29,672 nt of DNA from Sphingomonadales bacterium (GTDB lineage: Bacteria > Pseudomonadota > Alphaproteobacteria > Sphingomonadales > Sphingomonadaceae). Shown here piece by piece: positions 8,860 to 16,959 of the stretch. Under the pieces are notes generated by a model. It searched no databases. It saw only the letters and a list, made by a program, of their open reading frames with translations, and had not been told where the DNA came from. The DNA is taken from positions 1 through 29,672 of the forward strand of contig JAGWVC010000047.1 of assembly GCA_018971065.1 (NCBI GenBank), in the 5' to 3' direction. The position numbers and the translations under genes are program-made. Position 1 is the first letter of the stretch. Every line of letters starts with the position of its first letter.

Positions 8860-11800
8860 TCACGCGATCGTCATCAGGCTGGCGTTGCCGCCGGCGGCGG
8901 TGGTGTTGATCGCGGTTGCCACTTCTTCCAGCAGCCAGTCCGGATCGTATCCCAGCCCGCGCGCGCGCCGGGCATGGACCGAAGCGATCGGGCCGTCCCA
9001 TCGGGCAACGTCGCCAGTCACGCCCGCCACCCGCGCGGCATCGCCCTCGGCCAGCACCGCCACCGCGCCCTCGCCCGCCATTGGCGCGAAGGCTGCCGCC
9101 ACCGCGTCGGGCAGGCCCGATGGCAAGGCCATGCCCTCGACCCGCCCGCGATTGCCGGTCGCCAGCACCACCGCCATCTGTTCGAACAGCCCGTCCCGCG
9201 TTTCCGGACACAGCAGCACGAGACCGCGCGGATGCAGCGCATAGAGGTTGCGCTCCCCCACCGGGCCAGGCAGCTCCAGTTCCACCCCCAGCGCCGACGC
9301 ATCGGCATAGCGGCGCGCCAGCGCGGCGGCGGCTCCCTCGCCAATGCCCTGCAACCAGTCGGCAAAGGCATGGACCGGCGTATCGAGGTGCCCGGCGCGC
9401 GGCGCGAACACCGGCGGGCATTCGACCAGCCGCCCCAGATAGAGCGGCCCGCCCGCCTTTGGCCCGGTGCCGGAAAGCCCGCGTCCGCCGAACGGCTGCA
9501 CCCCCACCACCGCGCCGATCACATTGCGGTTCACATAGCGGTTGCCGGCCTTCACGCGCGACAGCACTTGCGCCGTGGTCTGGTCCAGCCGCGTGTGCAG
9601 GCCGAAGGTCAGGCCATAACCGGTGGCATTGATGGCATCGACCAGCCGATCCAGCCGCTCACGCCGATAGTGAAGCACGTGCAGCACCGGCCCGAATACC
9701 TCGCGGCCGATTTCGGCAATATCGTCGATCTCGATGATCGTGGGCGCAACGAACGTGCCGTGCGCGGTTTCCGGCGGCAACGGCAGGCGGTGTACCGCGC
9801 GGCCACGCGCGCGCATCGCCTCGACATGGGCTTCGATACTGTCGCGCGCCTCGGCGGTGATGACCGGGCCGATGTCGATGGCCAGCGCATCGGTGCGGCC
9901 GATGCGCAATTCCCGCATCGCGCCCTTCAGCATCGCCAGCGTGCGATCGGCGATGTCCTCCTGCAGGCACAGAATGCGAAGCGCGGAGCAGCGCTGGCCG
10001 GCGCTGTCGAACGCCGAGGCGATGACGTCGCCCACCACCTGTTCTGCCAACGCGGACGAATCGACGATCATCGCGTTCTGTCCACCGGTTTCGGCGATCA
10101 GCGGGATCGGCCGGCCGCCGGGCGAAAGCCGCGTGGACAGTTGCCGCTGGATCAGCCGCGCCACTTCGGTCGAGCCGGTGAACATCACCGCCGCCGTCTG
10201 CGGCGCCGCCACCAGCGCCGCACCGATGGCGCCGTCGCCGGGCACCAGTTGCAGCGCGTCCATCGGCACCCCGGCGGCGTGCAGCAGTTCCACCGCCGCC
10301 GCCGCCACCAGCGGGGTCTCCTCCGCCGGCTTGGCCAGCACCGGATTGCCCGCCACCAGCGCGGCGGCAACCTGGCCCAGGAAGATCGCCAGCGGGAAGT
10401 TCCACGGGCTGATGCACACCACCGGTCCCAACGGGCGCTGCGCCGCACCGAACGTGCCCCGCGCCTGCGCCGCATAATAGCGCAGGAAATCGATCGCCTC
10501 GCGCACTTCCGAAAGCGCGTTGGGCAGTGACTTGCCCGCCTCGCGCACGATCAGGTCCAGAAACGCCGACATCCGCGCCTGAAGCAGGTCCGCCGCGTGC
10601 GCCAATATCGTCGCCCGGCTGCCCAGCGGCTCGTCGGGCCAGCCCGAGCGCGCGGCGCGCGCCACGGCCCGGGCGGCAAACCCCGCGTCCACCTCCACGA
10701 CATGGCCGACGGTCTCGCGCCGGTCGGCAGGGTTGCGCACCGGGCGGGCAGCCCCTTCCGGCCCCGCGCGCCGACCTGTCGCGGCACTTTGCGCCAACGC
10801 GGCGGACAGGCCCGCCAACGCCTCCTCGTCGCTCAGGTCGATGCCGGCCGAATTGCGCCGGTCCGGATAGATCGCCGCCGGCAGCGCGATCCCGTCATGG
10901 CCCATGCCCGGCACGAGCATGGCCCGCACCCCGTCGACCGGGTCGGTCACCAGTTCCGCCACCGGCACGGCCGGGTCGCCGATGCGATTGACGAAGCTGC
11001 TGTTCGCCCCGTTTTCCAGCAGGCGGCGCACCAGATAGGCCAGCAGCGTTTCGTGGGTGCCCACCGGGGCATAGATGCGGCACGGCCGCGCCAGCGTTTC
11101 CGCGCCCACCACCTGCCGGTACAGCGGCTCGCCCATGCCGTGCAGGCATTGGAACTCGTACTGGCCCACCGTGAATTCCGGCCCGGCCAGGTGAAGGATC
11201 GTCGCCAGCGTCTGGGCGTTGTGCGTGGCGAACTGCGGGAACACCGCGTCGGGCGCCGCCAGCAGCTTGCGCGCGCAGGCGATGTAGGCGACGTCGGTAT
11301 GGACCTTGCGCGTATAGACCGGAAAACCGGCCAGCCCATCGACTTGCGCGCGCTTGATCTCGGCATCCCAATAGGCGCCCTTGACCAGCCGCACCATCAT
11401 CCGCCGCCCCGCGCGGCGCGACAGGTCGATGATCCAGTCGATCACCATCGGACAGCGCTTGCCATAGGCCTGGATCACGAAGCCCAGCCCGTTCCACCCT
11501 GCCAGTTCCGGATCGCACGCCAGGCTTTCCAGCAGGTCGAGCGACAGTTCCAGCCGGTCCGCCTCCTCGGCATCGATGTTGAGGCCGATGTCGTAATGCC
11601 GGCACAGGTCCGCCAGCGCCTTCACGCGCGGCAGCAGTTCGCGCATCACCCGCCCCGCCTGCGCGCGGGAATAGCGCGGATGCAGCGCCGACAGCTTGAT
11701 CGAGATGCCCGGGCCTGCGTAGATGCCGCGCCCGGCCGAAGCCCGGCCGATGGCGTGAATCGCCGCCTCGTAATCCGCGTAATAGCGATCCGCATCCGCG

Positions 11801-12462
11801 CCGGTTGTCGCCGCCTCACCCAGCATGTCGTAGCTGTAGCGGAAGCCCTCGGCCTCCAGCTTGCGCGCGCGGACCAGCGCCTCGTCGATCGTCTCGCCGG
11901 TGACGAACTGCTCGCCCATCAGCCGCATCGCCAGATCGACCCCGCGCCGGATGACCGGCTCGCCGGCGCGCGCCACCAGCCGGGTCAGCGCCGCGGTCAA
12001 CCCGCGATCGTCGACGCTGCCAACCAGCTTGCCGGTGATCGCCAGCCCCCAGGTCGCGGCGTTGACGAACAGCGAACGGCCCCCGCCCAGATGCGCGCCC
12101 CAGTCGCCATCGGCGATCTTGTCGCGGATCAGCGCGTCGCGCGTGGCGTTGTCGGGGATGCGCAGCAAGGCCTCGGCCAGGCACATCAGCGCCACGCCTT
12201 CGTCGCTGGACAGCGCATATTCCTGCACCAGCCCTTCGACACCGCCCACCCTGGGCTGGCTGCGCAACCCGGTCACCAGCCCGGTGGCGGTGGCGCGGAT
12301 CGCCGCGCGTTGGCCATCGGGCAGGCTTGCCGCATCCAGCAGCGGCGCCAGCGCGCGCGCCTCATCGCGCCGGTATGCGGCGGTTATCGCCTGCCGAAGC
12401 GGCGTGGCCGGGCGGACCGGTGGGGCAAACGCGGCGAAAGGCGTGGGAGCGGGTTCCGACAT
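8860..12462 (-). CDS. putA: Bifunctional proline dehydrogenase / L-glutamate gamma-semialdehyde dehydrogenase (PutA)
   Basis: This roughly 1200-residue protein oxidises proline to P5C with FAD and then to glutamate with NAD+. The proline dehydrogenase barrel is marked by GISIKLSALHPRYSRAQ, LVKGAYWDAEIKRAQ and RRLLENGANSSFVNRI (about 250-510). The P5C dehydrogenase domain carries ISPWNFPLAIFLGQ, general-base Glu in AETGGQNAM and catalytic Cys about 825 in GQRCSALR. The conserved tail INTTAAGGNASLM is present. There is no N-terminal ribbon-helix-helix DNA-binding domain. The length fits the longer bifunctional class with an extra C-terminal ALDH-like domain, so regulation is left to the divergent Lrp-type gene. 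ATG 12462 or ATG 12480 are possible starts; neither has a clear ribosome-binding site. Confidence 0.95.
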   Translation of the reverse strand: MSEPAPTPFAAFAPPVRPATPLRQAITAAYRRDEARALAPLLDAASLPDGQRAAIRATATGLVTGLRSQPRVGGVEGLVQEYALSSDEGVALMCLAEALLRIPDNATRDALIRDKIADGDWGAHLGGGRSLFVNAATWGLAITGKLVGSVDDRGLTAALTRLVARAGEPVIRRGVDLAMRLMGEQFVTGETIDEALVRARKLEAEGFRYSYDMLGEAATTGADADRYYADYEAAIHAIGRASAGRGIYAGPGISIKLSALHPRYSRAQAGRVMRELLPRVKALADLCRHYDIGLNIDAEEADRLELSLDLLESLACDPELAGWNGLGFVIQAYGKRCPMVIDWIIDLSRRAGRRMMVRLVKGAYWDAEIKRAQVDGLAGFPVYTRKVHTDVAYIACARKLLAAPDAVFPQFATHNAQTLATILHLAGPEFTVGQYEFQCLHGMGEPLYRQVVGAETLARPCRIYAPVGTHETLLAYLVRRLLENGANSSFVNRIGDPAVPVAELVTDPVDGVRAMLVPGMGHDGIALPAAIYPDRRNSAGIDLSDEEALAGLSAALAQSAATGRRAGPEGAARPVRNPADRRETVGHVVEVDAGFAARAVARAARSGWPDEPLGSRATILAHAADLLQARMSAFLDLIVREAGKSLPNALSEVREAIDFLRYYAAQARGTFGAAQRPLGPVVCISPWNFPLAIFLGQVAAALVAGNPVLAKPAEETPLVAAAAVELLHAAGVPMDALQLVPGDGAIGAALVAAPQTAAVMFTGSTEVARLIQRQLSTRLSPGGRPIPLIAETGGQNAMIVDSSALAEQVVGDVIASAFDSAGQRCSALRILCLQEDIADRTLAMLKGAMRELRIGRTDALAIDIGPVITAEARDSIEAHVEAMRARGRAVHRLPLPPETAHGTFVAPTIIEIDDIAEIGREVFGPVLHVLHYRRERLDRLVDAINATGYGLTFGLHTRLDQTTAQVLSRVKAGNRYVNRNVIGAVVGVQPFGGRGLSGTGPKAGGPLYLGRLVECPPVFAPRAGHLDTPVHAFADWLQGIGEGAAAALARRYADASALGVELELPGPVGERNLYALHPRGLVLLCPETRDGLFEQMAVVLATGNRGRVEGMALPSGLPDAVAAAFAPMAGEGAVAVLAEGDAARVAGVTGDVARWDGPIASVHARRARGLGYDPDWLLEEVATAINTTAAGGNASLMTIA

Positions 12463-12478
12463 GGGCTTGACATACCGC

Positions 12479-12493
12479 ATGTCCGGACGACAT
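12479..12493. promoter_or_regulatory. Candidate Lrp-type operator at the putA start
   Basis: A 15-base perfect dyad, ATGTCCGGACGACAT (arms ATGTC/GACAT), lies in the short region between putA and the divergent Lrp-type regulator. Lrp/AsnC proteins commonly bind 15-base dyads. The site sits over or just upstream of the putA start, depending on which ATG is used. The link to this regulator is inference. Confidence 0.4.
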
Positions 12494-12557
12494 TCCGACT
12501 TTTGACGGGGGCTATTCCCGATGATTGGACTTTATTTTCGCCCAACCGAGGTCGAAT

Positions 12558-13022
12558 ATGCCTTATATGCCCAAGATTTCCGTCGAATTGGATGAATTCG
12601 ACCGCAAGCTCGTCGCCGCGCTGTGCGCCGACGGCCGCATCACCATGACCGCGCTTGCCGAAAAAGTCGGCCTTTCCAAGACTCCCTGCCAGGTGCGCGT
12701 GAAACGGCTGGTCGATAGCGGGGTGATCACCGGTTTCACCGCGCGGGTCGATTCTGCCCGGCTGGGCATGGACCACATCGCCTTCACCGAAGTGAAGCTG
12801 TCGGACACCCGCGACGCGGCATTGCGCGAATTCAACGCCGGCGTGCAGCGCATCCCGGAAATCGAGGAATGCCACATGATCGCCAGCCATTTCGACTACC
12901 TGCTGAAAGTCCGCACCTCGGACATCCGCCGCTATCGCACGGTGCTGGGCGAGAAGATCTCCAGCCTGCCGCACGTGGCCAGCACCTCCACGTTCGTGGC
13001 GATGGAGACGATCAAGGAATAG
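12558..13022 (+). CDS. putR: Lrp/AsnC-family regulator divergent from putA (PutR-like)
   Basis: A 154-residue protein with an N-terminal winged helix-turn-helix (LDEFDRKLVAALCADGRITM, then LAEKVGLSKTPCQVRVKRL). A C-terminal RAM/AsnC effector-binding domain follows (IEECHMIASHFDYLLKVRT, LPHVASTSTFVAMETIK). ATG 12558 is chosen because GAGG (12548-12551) precedes it. In several alphaproteobacteria an Lrp-type PutR encoded next to putA activates it in response to proline. The head-to-head arrangement here supports the same role. Not shown directly: its effector. Confidence 0.87.
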   Translation: MPYMPKISVELDEFDRKLVAALCADGRITMTALAEKVGLSKTPCQVRVKRLVDSGVITGFTARVDSARLGMDHIAFTEVKLSDTRDAALREFNAGVQRIPEIEECHMIASHFDYLLKVRTSDIRRYRTVLGEKISSLPHVASTSTFVAMETIKE

Positions 13023-13029
13023 GGGGCAC

Positions 13030-13052
13030 GGCCGGCGGCAACGACGCCGGCC
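13030..13052. terminator. Bidirectional hairpin between convergent genes
   Basis: Perfect 8-base arms GGCCGGCG (13030-13037) and CGCCGGCC (13045-13052) with a 7-base loop lie in the 41-base gap between the ends of the Lrp-type gene and the convergent methyltransferase gene. There is no strong U tract. Position and symmetry suggest a shared terminator. Confidence 0.6.
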
Positions 13053-13063
13053 TTGCGGTTCGA

Positions 13064-14629
13064 TCAACTGATGTTCGAATCCGGGAAGCTGCCCTTGCGC
13101 TGCTCCATATAGGCCAGCAGGCGCGCATCAATGTCGCCATCCAGTTCGGGCGCGCGGTAATTGGCCAGCGTTTCCTTGTAGATGCGTTCGGCACGCTGCT
13201 CGGCGTCGAGCTTGCCGTCCTCGACCCACTGCTCGTAACTGTTGTTGTCGGCGATGGTCGAACGGTAGAACGCGGTCTTGAAATTCGCCTGGGTGTGCGC
13301 ACAGCCAAGGAAGTGCTGGCCGGGGCCGACTTCGCGCATGGCGTCGAGCGCCTGGCCGTTCTCCGACATGTCCACGCCCTTGGCATAGACCGCCATCATC
13401 GCCGCCTGGTCGCAGTCCATCACGAACTTCTCGTAGCCCATCGACAGCCCGCCTTCCAGCCAGCCGGCGGTGTGCAGCATGAAGTTGACGCCTGCCATCA
13501 GCCCCTGTTGCAGCGTGTTCGCCGCTTCATAGGCGGCCTGCGCATCCGAGACCTTCGAGGCGGTGAAACCGCCGGCGCTGCGGAACGGCACGCCCAGCCG
13601 CCGGGCCAGCGCGGCGCCGCAGTTGATGATCAGCGAGGCTTCGGGCGTGCCGAACGTGGGCGCGCCCGACTGCATGCTCATCGACGAGACGAAGTTGCCA
13701 TAGATCACCGGCGCGCCGGGGCGCACCAACTGCGCCAGCGCCATGCCGCACAGGCCTTCGGCCAGGCTCTGCGCCGCCACCGCCGCCACCGTCACCGGCG
13801 ACATCGCGCCCGCCACGATGAACGGGCTGACCATCGTCGCCTGGTTGTGGCGGGCATAGACCTTGAGCGCCCCCAGCATCGTCGCGTCGAACGTCATCGG
13901 CGAGTTGGCGTTGATCAGGTTGACCATCACGCAGTTGTTCTCGACGAAGTCCTCGCCGAACACGATCTTGCTCATCGCCACCGAATCCTCGGCGCGATCG
14001 GGATGAGTCACCGAGCCCATGTACGGCTTGTCGCTGTACTTGATGTGGCTGTAGACCATGTCGAAGTGGCGCTTGTTCACCGGCAGGTCCACCGGTTCGC
14101 AGATCGTGCCGCCCGAATGGTGCAGGCTGTCGGCCGAATAGGCCAGCTTCACGAAATTGCGGAAGTCCTCGATCGTCGCATAGCGGCGCCCGCCTTCGCG
14201 GCTGTAGACGAACGGCGAGCCATAGGCCGGAACCAGCACGGTGGCGTCGCCGCCCACCTGCACGCTGTTCGCGGCGTTGCGCGCGTGCTGGGTGAAGATG
14301 CGCGGCGCGTTGTTCTGGATGATCTCGCGGCACATGCCGCGCGGGAAGCGCACCCGGTCGCCATCGGCGGACGCGCCGGCGGCCACGAACAGCGCGATCG
14401 CCTCCGGGTCTTCCTTGATGTCGATGCCGATGTCCTCGAGGATCGTGTCGGCGTTGTGCTCAAGGATGGCGAGGTCGGCGTCACCCAGCACGCTGTAGGC
14501 CGGCACCCGGCGCGTGATCCAGGGATCGCGCGGCGCCACCGTCGCGTTGGCCATGCGCCCGCGACGGCCCCCGCCACGGCCCGTCCGGCCTGCTTCGCCC
14601 GACCCGCTTTCATCAATTGCCGTGGTCAA
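13064..14629 (-). CDS. MttB-family (trimethylamine/glycine betaine) corrinoid methyltransferase, non-pyrrolysine type
   Basis: This 521-residue protein resembles the trimethylamine methyltransferase (MttB/COG5598) superfamily. Typical stretches are YSVLGDADLAILEHNADTIL at the N-terminal side, SVTHPDRAEDSVAMSKIVFG, NANSPMTFDATMLGALKVYA, PGAPVIYGNFVSSMSMQSGA and VGPGQHFLGCAHTQANF. The frame is open throughout with no internal UAG, so it is not a pyrrolysine enzyme. Known non-pyrrolysine members such as MtgB, MtpB and MtcB demethylate glycine betaine, proline betaine or carnitine onto a corrinoid protein. The start is TTG 14629, preceded by GGGAGGG at good spacing. It is divergent from a GbdR-like regulator and close to folD, putA and B12 import genes. 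Substrate is inferred, not seen; no corrinoid-protein gene is in the window. Confidence 0.82.
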   Translation of the reverse strand: MTTAIDESGSGEAGRTGRGGGRRGRMANATVAPRDPWITRRVPAYSVLGDADLAILEHNADTILEDIGIDIKEDPEAIALFVAAGASADGDRVRFPRGMCREIIQNNAPRIFTQHARNAANSVQVGGDATVLVPAYGSPFVYSREGGRRYATIEDFRNFVKLAYSADSLHHSGGTICEPVDLPVNKRHFDMVYSHIKYSDKPYMGSVTHPDRAEDSVAMSKIVFGEDFVENNCVMVNLINANSPMTFDATMLGALKVYARHNQATMVSPFIVAGAMSPVTVAAVAAQSLAEGLCGMALAQLVRPGAPVIYGNFVSSMSMQSGAPTFGTPEASLIINCGAALARRLGVPFRSAGGFTASKVSDAQAAYEAANTLQQGLMAGVNFMLHTAGWLEGGLSMGYEKFVMDCDQAAMMAVYAKGVDMSENGQALDAMREVGPGQHFLGCAHTQANFKTAFYRSTIADNNSYEQWVEDGKLDAEQRAERIYKETLANYRAPELDGDIDARLLAYMEQRKGSFPDSNIS

Positions 14630-14693
14630 GATTCCCTCCCGGTCATGCAGGCTGAACGCCCTGCGTCAGGATGGTCGATCCCGCAAATGGGAC

Positions 14694-14710
14694 TTGTCCG
14701 GAAACGACAA
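14694..14710. promoter_or_regulatory. Candidate operator between the MttB-like gene and its divergent regulator
   Basis: TTGTCCGGAAACGACAA carries 5-base inverted arms (TTGTC/GACAA, 7-base spacer) in the 126-base divergent intergenic region, 64 bases from the methyltransferase start and 45 from the regulator start. Symmetry and position suit a regulator site; which protein binds is unknown. Confidence 0.35.
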
Positions 14711-14755
14711 TCTGTTGCACCATGTCGTCGCCCCCTCGTTCCATGCGGACACACG

Positions 14756-15778
14756 ATGCCTCACAGTTCCTCGCGGCATAATCCCCTCGGCCCGCTCCCC
14801 GCCGGAACCGAGGTGCGCCGTTTCGTGTTCCTGCTGGTGCCCGACTTCTCGATGATGGCGTTCACCGCCGCCGTCGAACCGCTGCGCGCCGCCAACCGGA
14901 TGAGCGGCACCGCGCATTACGCCTGGCAGACGGTGACGCTCGACGGCGGCCCGGTCAGCGCCAGCAACGGCGTGCGGATCATGCCCGACGCCGCGATCGC
15001 CGCGATCGGCGAGCCCGATGCCATCGTCGTGTGCGGCGGCATCAATGTCGAGCAACACGTGGGCAGCGCGCTCTATGCGCCGTTGCGCAAGGCGGACCGG
15101 CGCGGCGTCGCGCTGGGCGCGGTGTGTACCGGCAGTGTCGTGCTGGCCAAGGCCGGGCTGCTCGACGGCCATCGCTGCACGATCCATTGGGAAGACGTCG
15201 CCAGCTTCAGCGAGAATTTCCCCACGCTGGACGTGTCCACGCGGCTTTTCGAGATCGACGGACGCCGCTTCACCTGCTCGGGCGGCACCGCTCCGCTCGA
15301 CCTGATGATCCACTTCATCGAGCTCGACTTCGGCCACGAGCTGTCGGTGATGGTGGCCGAGCAGATGCTGCACCACCTCACCCGCAAGGCGTCGCAACCG
15401 CAGCGCCTGGCGCTGGCCGAGCGGACCGGCGTGCGCCATCCCGGGCTGCTGGAAGCGATCTCGCAGATGGAGGAGCATCTGGAGCAACCGATCGACCTGG
15501 CGGTGATCGCCGACCGCGCCGGCATGTCGATGCGCCAGTTGGAGCGGCTCAGCGCCAGTTTCCTGGGCATGGCGCCGGCGCGCTACTATCTGGGCATCCG
15601 GCTCGACCGGGCGCGTCACCTGGTTACCCACACGGCGATGCCGCTGGCCGAAGTCGCGCTGGCCTGCGGCTTTTCCTCGTCGGCGCATTTCTCGCGACGC
15701 TATCGCGAAAGCTTTTCGATCAGCGCCAGCCGCGATCGCAGGCAGTCCACGCTATCCCATCGGCTCGGCCAGCGATGA
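14756..15778 (+). CDS. GlxA/GbdR-type AraC regulator with DJ-1/PfpI-like domain (copy 2)
   Basis: This 340-residue regulator has an N-terminal DJ-1/PfpI-like domain and a C-terminal AraC DNA-binding domain. FVFLLVPDFSMMAFTAAVEP opens the sensor domain, which also shows DAIVVCGGINVE and the elbow AVCTGSVVLAKAGLLDGHRC (Cys in the nucleophile-elbow position). The two HTH units are marked by IDLAVIADRAGMSMRQLERL and VALACGFSSSAHFSRRYRESF. GbdR of Pseudomonas has the same architecture and responds to glycine betaine and dimethylglycine. The gene is divergent from the MttB-like methyltransferase, so it likely controls it. Start ATG 14756 is the first in-frame ATG close to the domain. The last 27 bases overlap the convergent folD. 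Confidence 0.87.
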   Translation: MPHSSSRHNPLGPLPAGTEVRRFVFLLVPDFSMMAFTAAVEPLRAANRMSGTAHYAWQTVTLDGGPVSASNGVRIMPDAAIAAIGEPDAIVVCGGINVEQHVGSALYAPLRKADRRGVALGAVCTGSVVLAKAGLLDGHRCTIHWEDVASFSENFPTLDVSTRLFEIDGRRFTCSGGTAPLDLMIHFIELDFGHELSVMVAEQMLHHLTRKASQPQRLALAERTGVRHPGLLEAISQMEEHLEQPIDLAVIADRAGMSMRQLERLSASFLGMAPARYYLGIRLDRARHLVTHTAMPLAEVALACGFSSSAHFSRRYRESFSISASRDRRQSTLSHRLGQR

Positions 15779-16624
15779 CGCGGCGGCCTTGACGGTGTTG
15801 GCAAGCAGGCAGGCGATCGTCATCGGCCCCACGCCCCCCGGCACCGGCGTCACCGCCCGCGCATGCTGCACTTCGTCATAGGCGACATCGCCCACCAGGA
15901 TGTCCTTGCCGGCCGGCCCCGGCATACGGGTGATGCCGACATCGATGATCACCGCGCCTTCCTTCACCCAGAACCCCTTGACCAGCCGGGGTGCCCCGGC
16001 AGCGGCCACGATCACGTCCGCCTGCCGCGCCAGCTCGGGCAGCCCGCGCGTCTCGATATGGGTGACGGTGACGGTCGCCTCGCGCTCCAGCAGCAGCATC
16101 GCGATCGGCTTGCCGACGATGTTCGACTTGCCGATCACCACCACGTTGAGGCCATTGAGGCGCTCGAACAGCGTGTCCAGCAGCATGATCACGCCCAGCG
16201 GCGTACACGGCACCAACCCCTCGGTGCCGGTGGACAGGCGGCCGACGTTGACCGGGTGGAAGCCATCCACGTCCTTCGCCGGATCGATCGCGCCCAGGAT
16301 GCGGCCGGCGTCGATCTGCGGCGGCAGCGGCACCTGCACCAGGATGCCGTGAACCGCCGGGTCGGCATTGAGGTCGGCGATCAGCGCCAGCAGCACCTGC
16401 TCGCGCGTTGCCTCGGGCAGGCGATACTCGTGGCTGACGATACCCACCTTGGCGCAGGCCTTCACCTTGCGCGAGACATAGACCTCGCTGGCGGGATCGT
16501 TGCCCACCAGGATCACCGCCAGCCCCGGGGCCTGTCCGGTGCGGGTCTTGAACGCGCCCGCCGCGCGGGCCGTCTCCTCGTCCAGCGACGCGGCCACTGC
16601 CCGCCCGTCGATCCGCAATGCCAT
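15752..16624 (-). CDS. folD: Bifunctional methylene-THF dehydrogenase / methenyl-THF cyclohydrolase
   Basis: This 290-residue protein has clear FolD signatures: GLAVILVGNDPASEVYVSRK with the catalytic Tyr-x-x-x-Lys, GILVQVPLPPQIDAGRILGA, PAKDVDGFHPVNVG, VVVIGKSNIVGKPIAMLLL (NADP-binding region) and AVTPVPGGVGPMTIACLL. It converts methylene-THF to formyl-THF, linking one-carbon units released by demethylation to NADPH and biosynthesis. ATG 16624 gives the family's usual length; the longer frame is not needed. Its 3' end overlaps the convergent regulator by 27 bases, and its 5' end faces the FolB-like gene. Sitting in this cluster rather than with housekeeping genes, it may be a pathway-dedicated copy; that is inference. 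Confidence 0.95.
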   Translation of the reverse strand: MALRIDGRAVAASLDEETARAAGAFKTRTGQAPGLAVILVGNDPASEVYVSRKVKACAKVGIVSHEYRLPEATREQVLLALIADLNADPAVHGILVQVPLPPQIDAGRILGAIDPAKDVDGFHPVNVGRLSTGTEGLVPCTPLGVIMLLDTLFERLNGLNVVVIGKSNIVGKPIAMLLLEREATVTVTHIETRGLPELARQADVIVAAAGAPRLVKGFWVKEGAVIIDVGITRMPGPAGKDILVGDVAYDEVQHARAVTPVPGGVGPMTIACLLANTVKAAASSLAEPMG

Positions 16625-16959
16625 TGCCTCCGCTCCCCCGCTTGAAAATCCATCCGTCGCGCCGTGCCGACGCGGGCGCCCGCCCGTGGTTGCCAACTCG
16701 CCCTCGCGCTGACAACCGGGGCAGCCATGCCGTCCCTGCCCCCGGCCGCGCCACCGGAACGGTCGCCCGTCACCCCGCAAGTGCCGGAAACGCCCGATTT
16801 CCCGAAGTTTGCCGCCCCTTGTCACGACAGATCGGCAGTCGCTAATCGATACCATAAGTCTGAGCCATGCACCGCTGCGCGATTGCGCGGCCCGGTCCGC
16901 TTTGCCTAGGCAGGGCCGCGACCGCCATCGGGCGCCGCAGTTCGGGACAGGAAACCAGC
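16625..16959. promoter_or_regulatory. Divergent folD/folB-like intergenic region (335 bases)
   Basis: No convincing gene is seen here; small frames have no recognisable content. A possible sigma-70-like promoter for the FolB-like gene is TTGTCA (16819-16824) with TAATCG (16843-16848), an 18-base spacer. No riboswitch was recognised. Confidence 0.25.

Noticed and set aside
6386..9244. 952-codon plus-strand frame across btuB and the riboswitch
   Set aside because: Antisense to btuB with conserved receptor motifs and crossing a riboswitch; no recognisable protein content.
10597..12648. 683-codon plus-strand frame opposite putA
   Set aside because: Shadow of putA; no motif.
13064..14629. Pyrrolysine (in-frame UAG) in the MttB homologue
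   Set aside because: The frame is open end to end with no internal stop, so it belongs to the non-pyrrolysine branch.
12869..14755. Possible long N-terminal extension of the second GlxA-type regulator (frame open from 12869)
   Set aside because: The extension is antisense to the MttB-like gene and lacks domain character; the regulator domain begins just after ATG 14756.
2866..16830. Shared TTGTC...GAC(AA) motif upstream of the dehydrogenase, the methyltransferase and folB as one regulon signal
   Set aside because: Arm spacing differs at each place (14, 7 and 2 bases), so the similarity is too weak to call a common operator.
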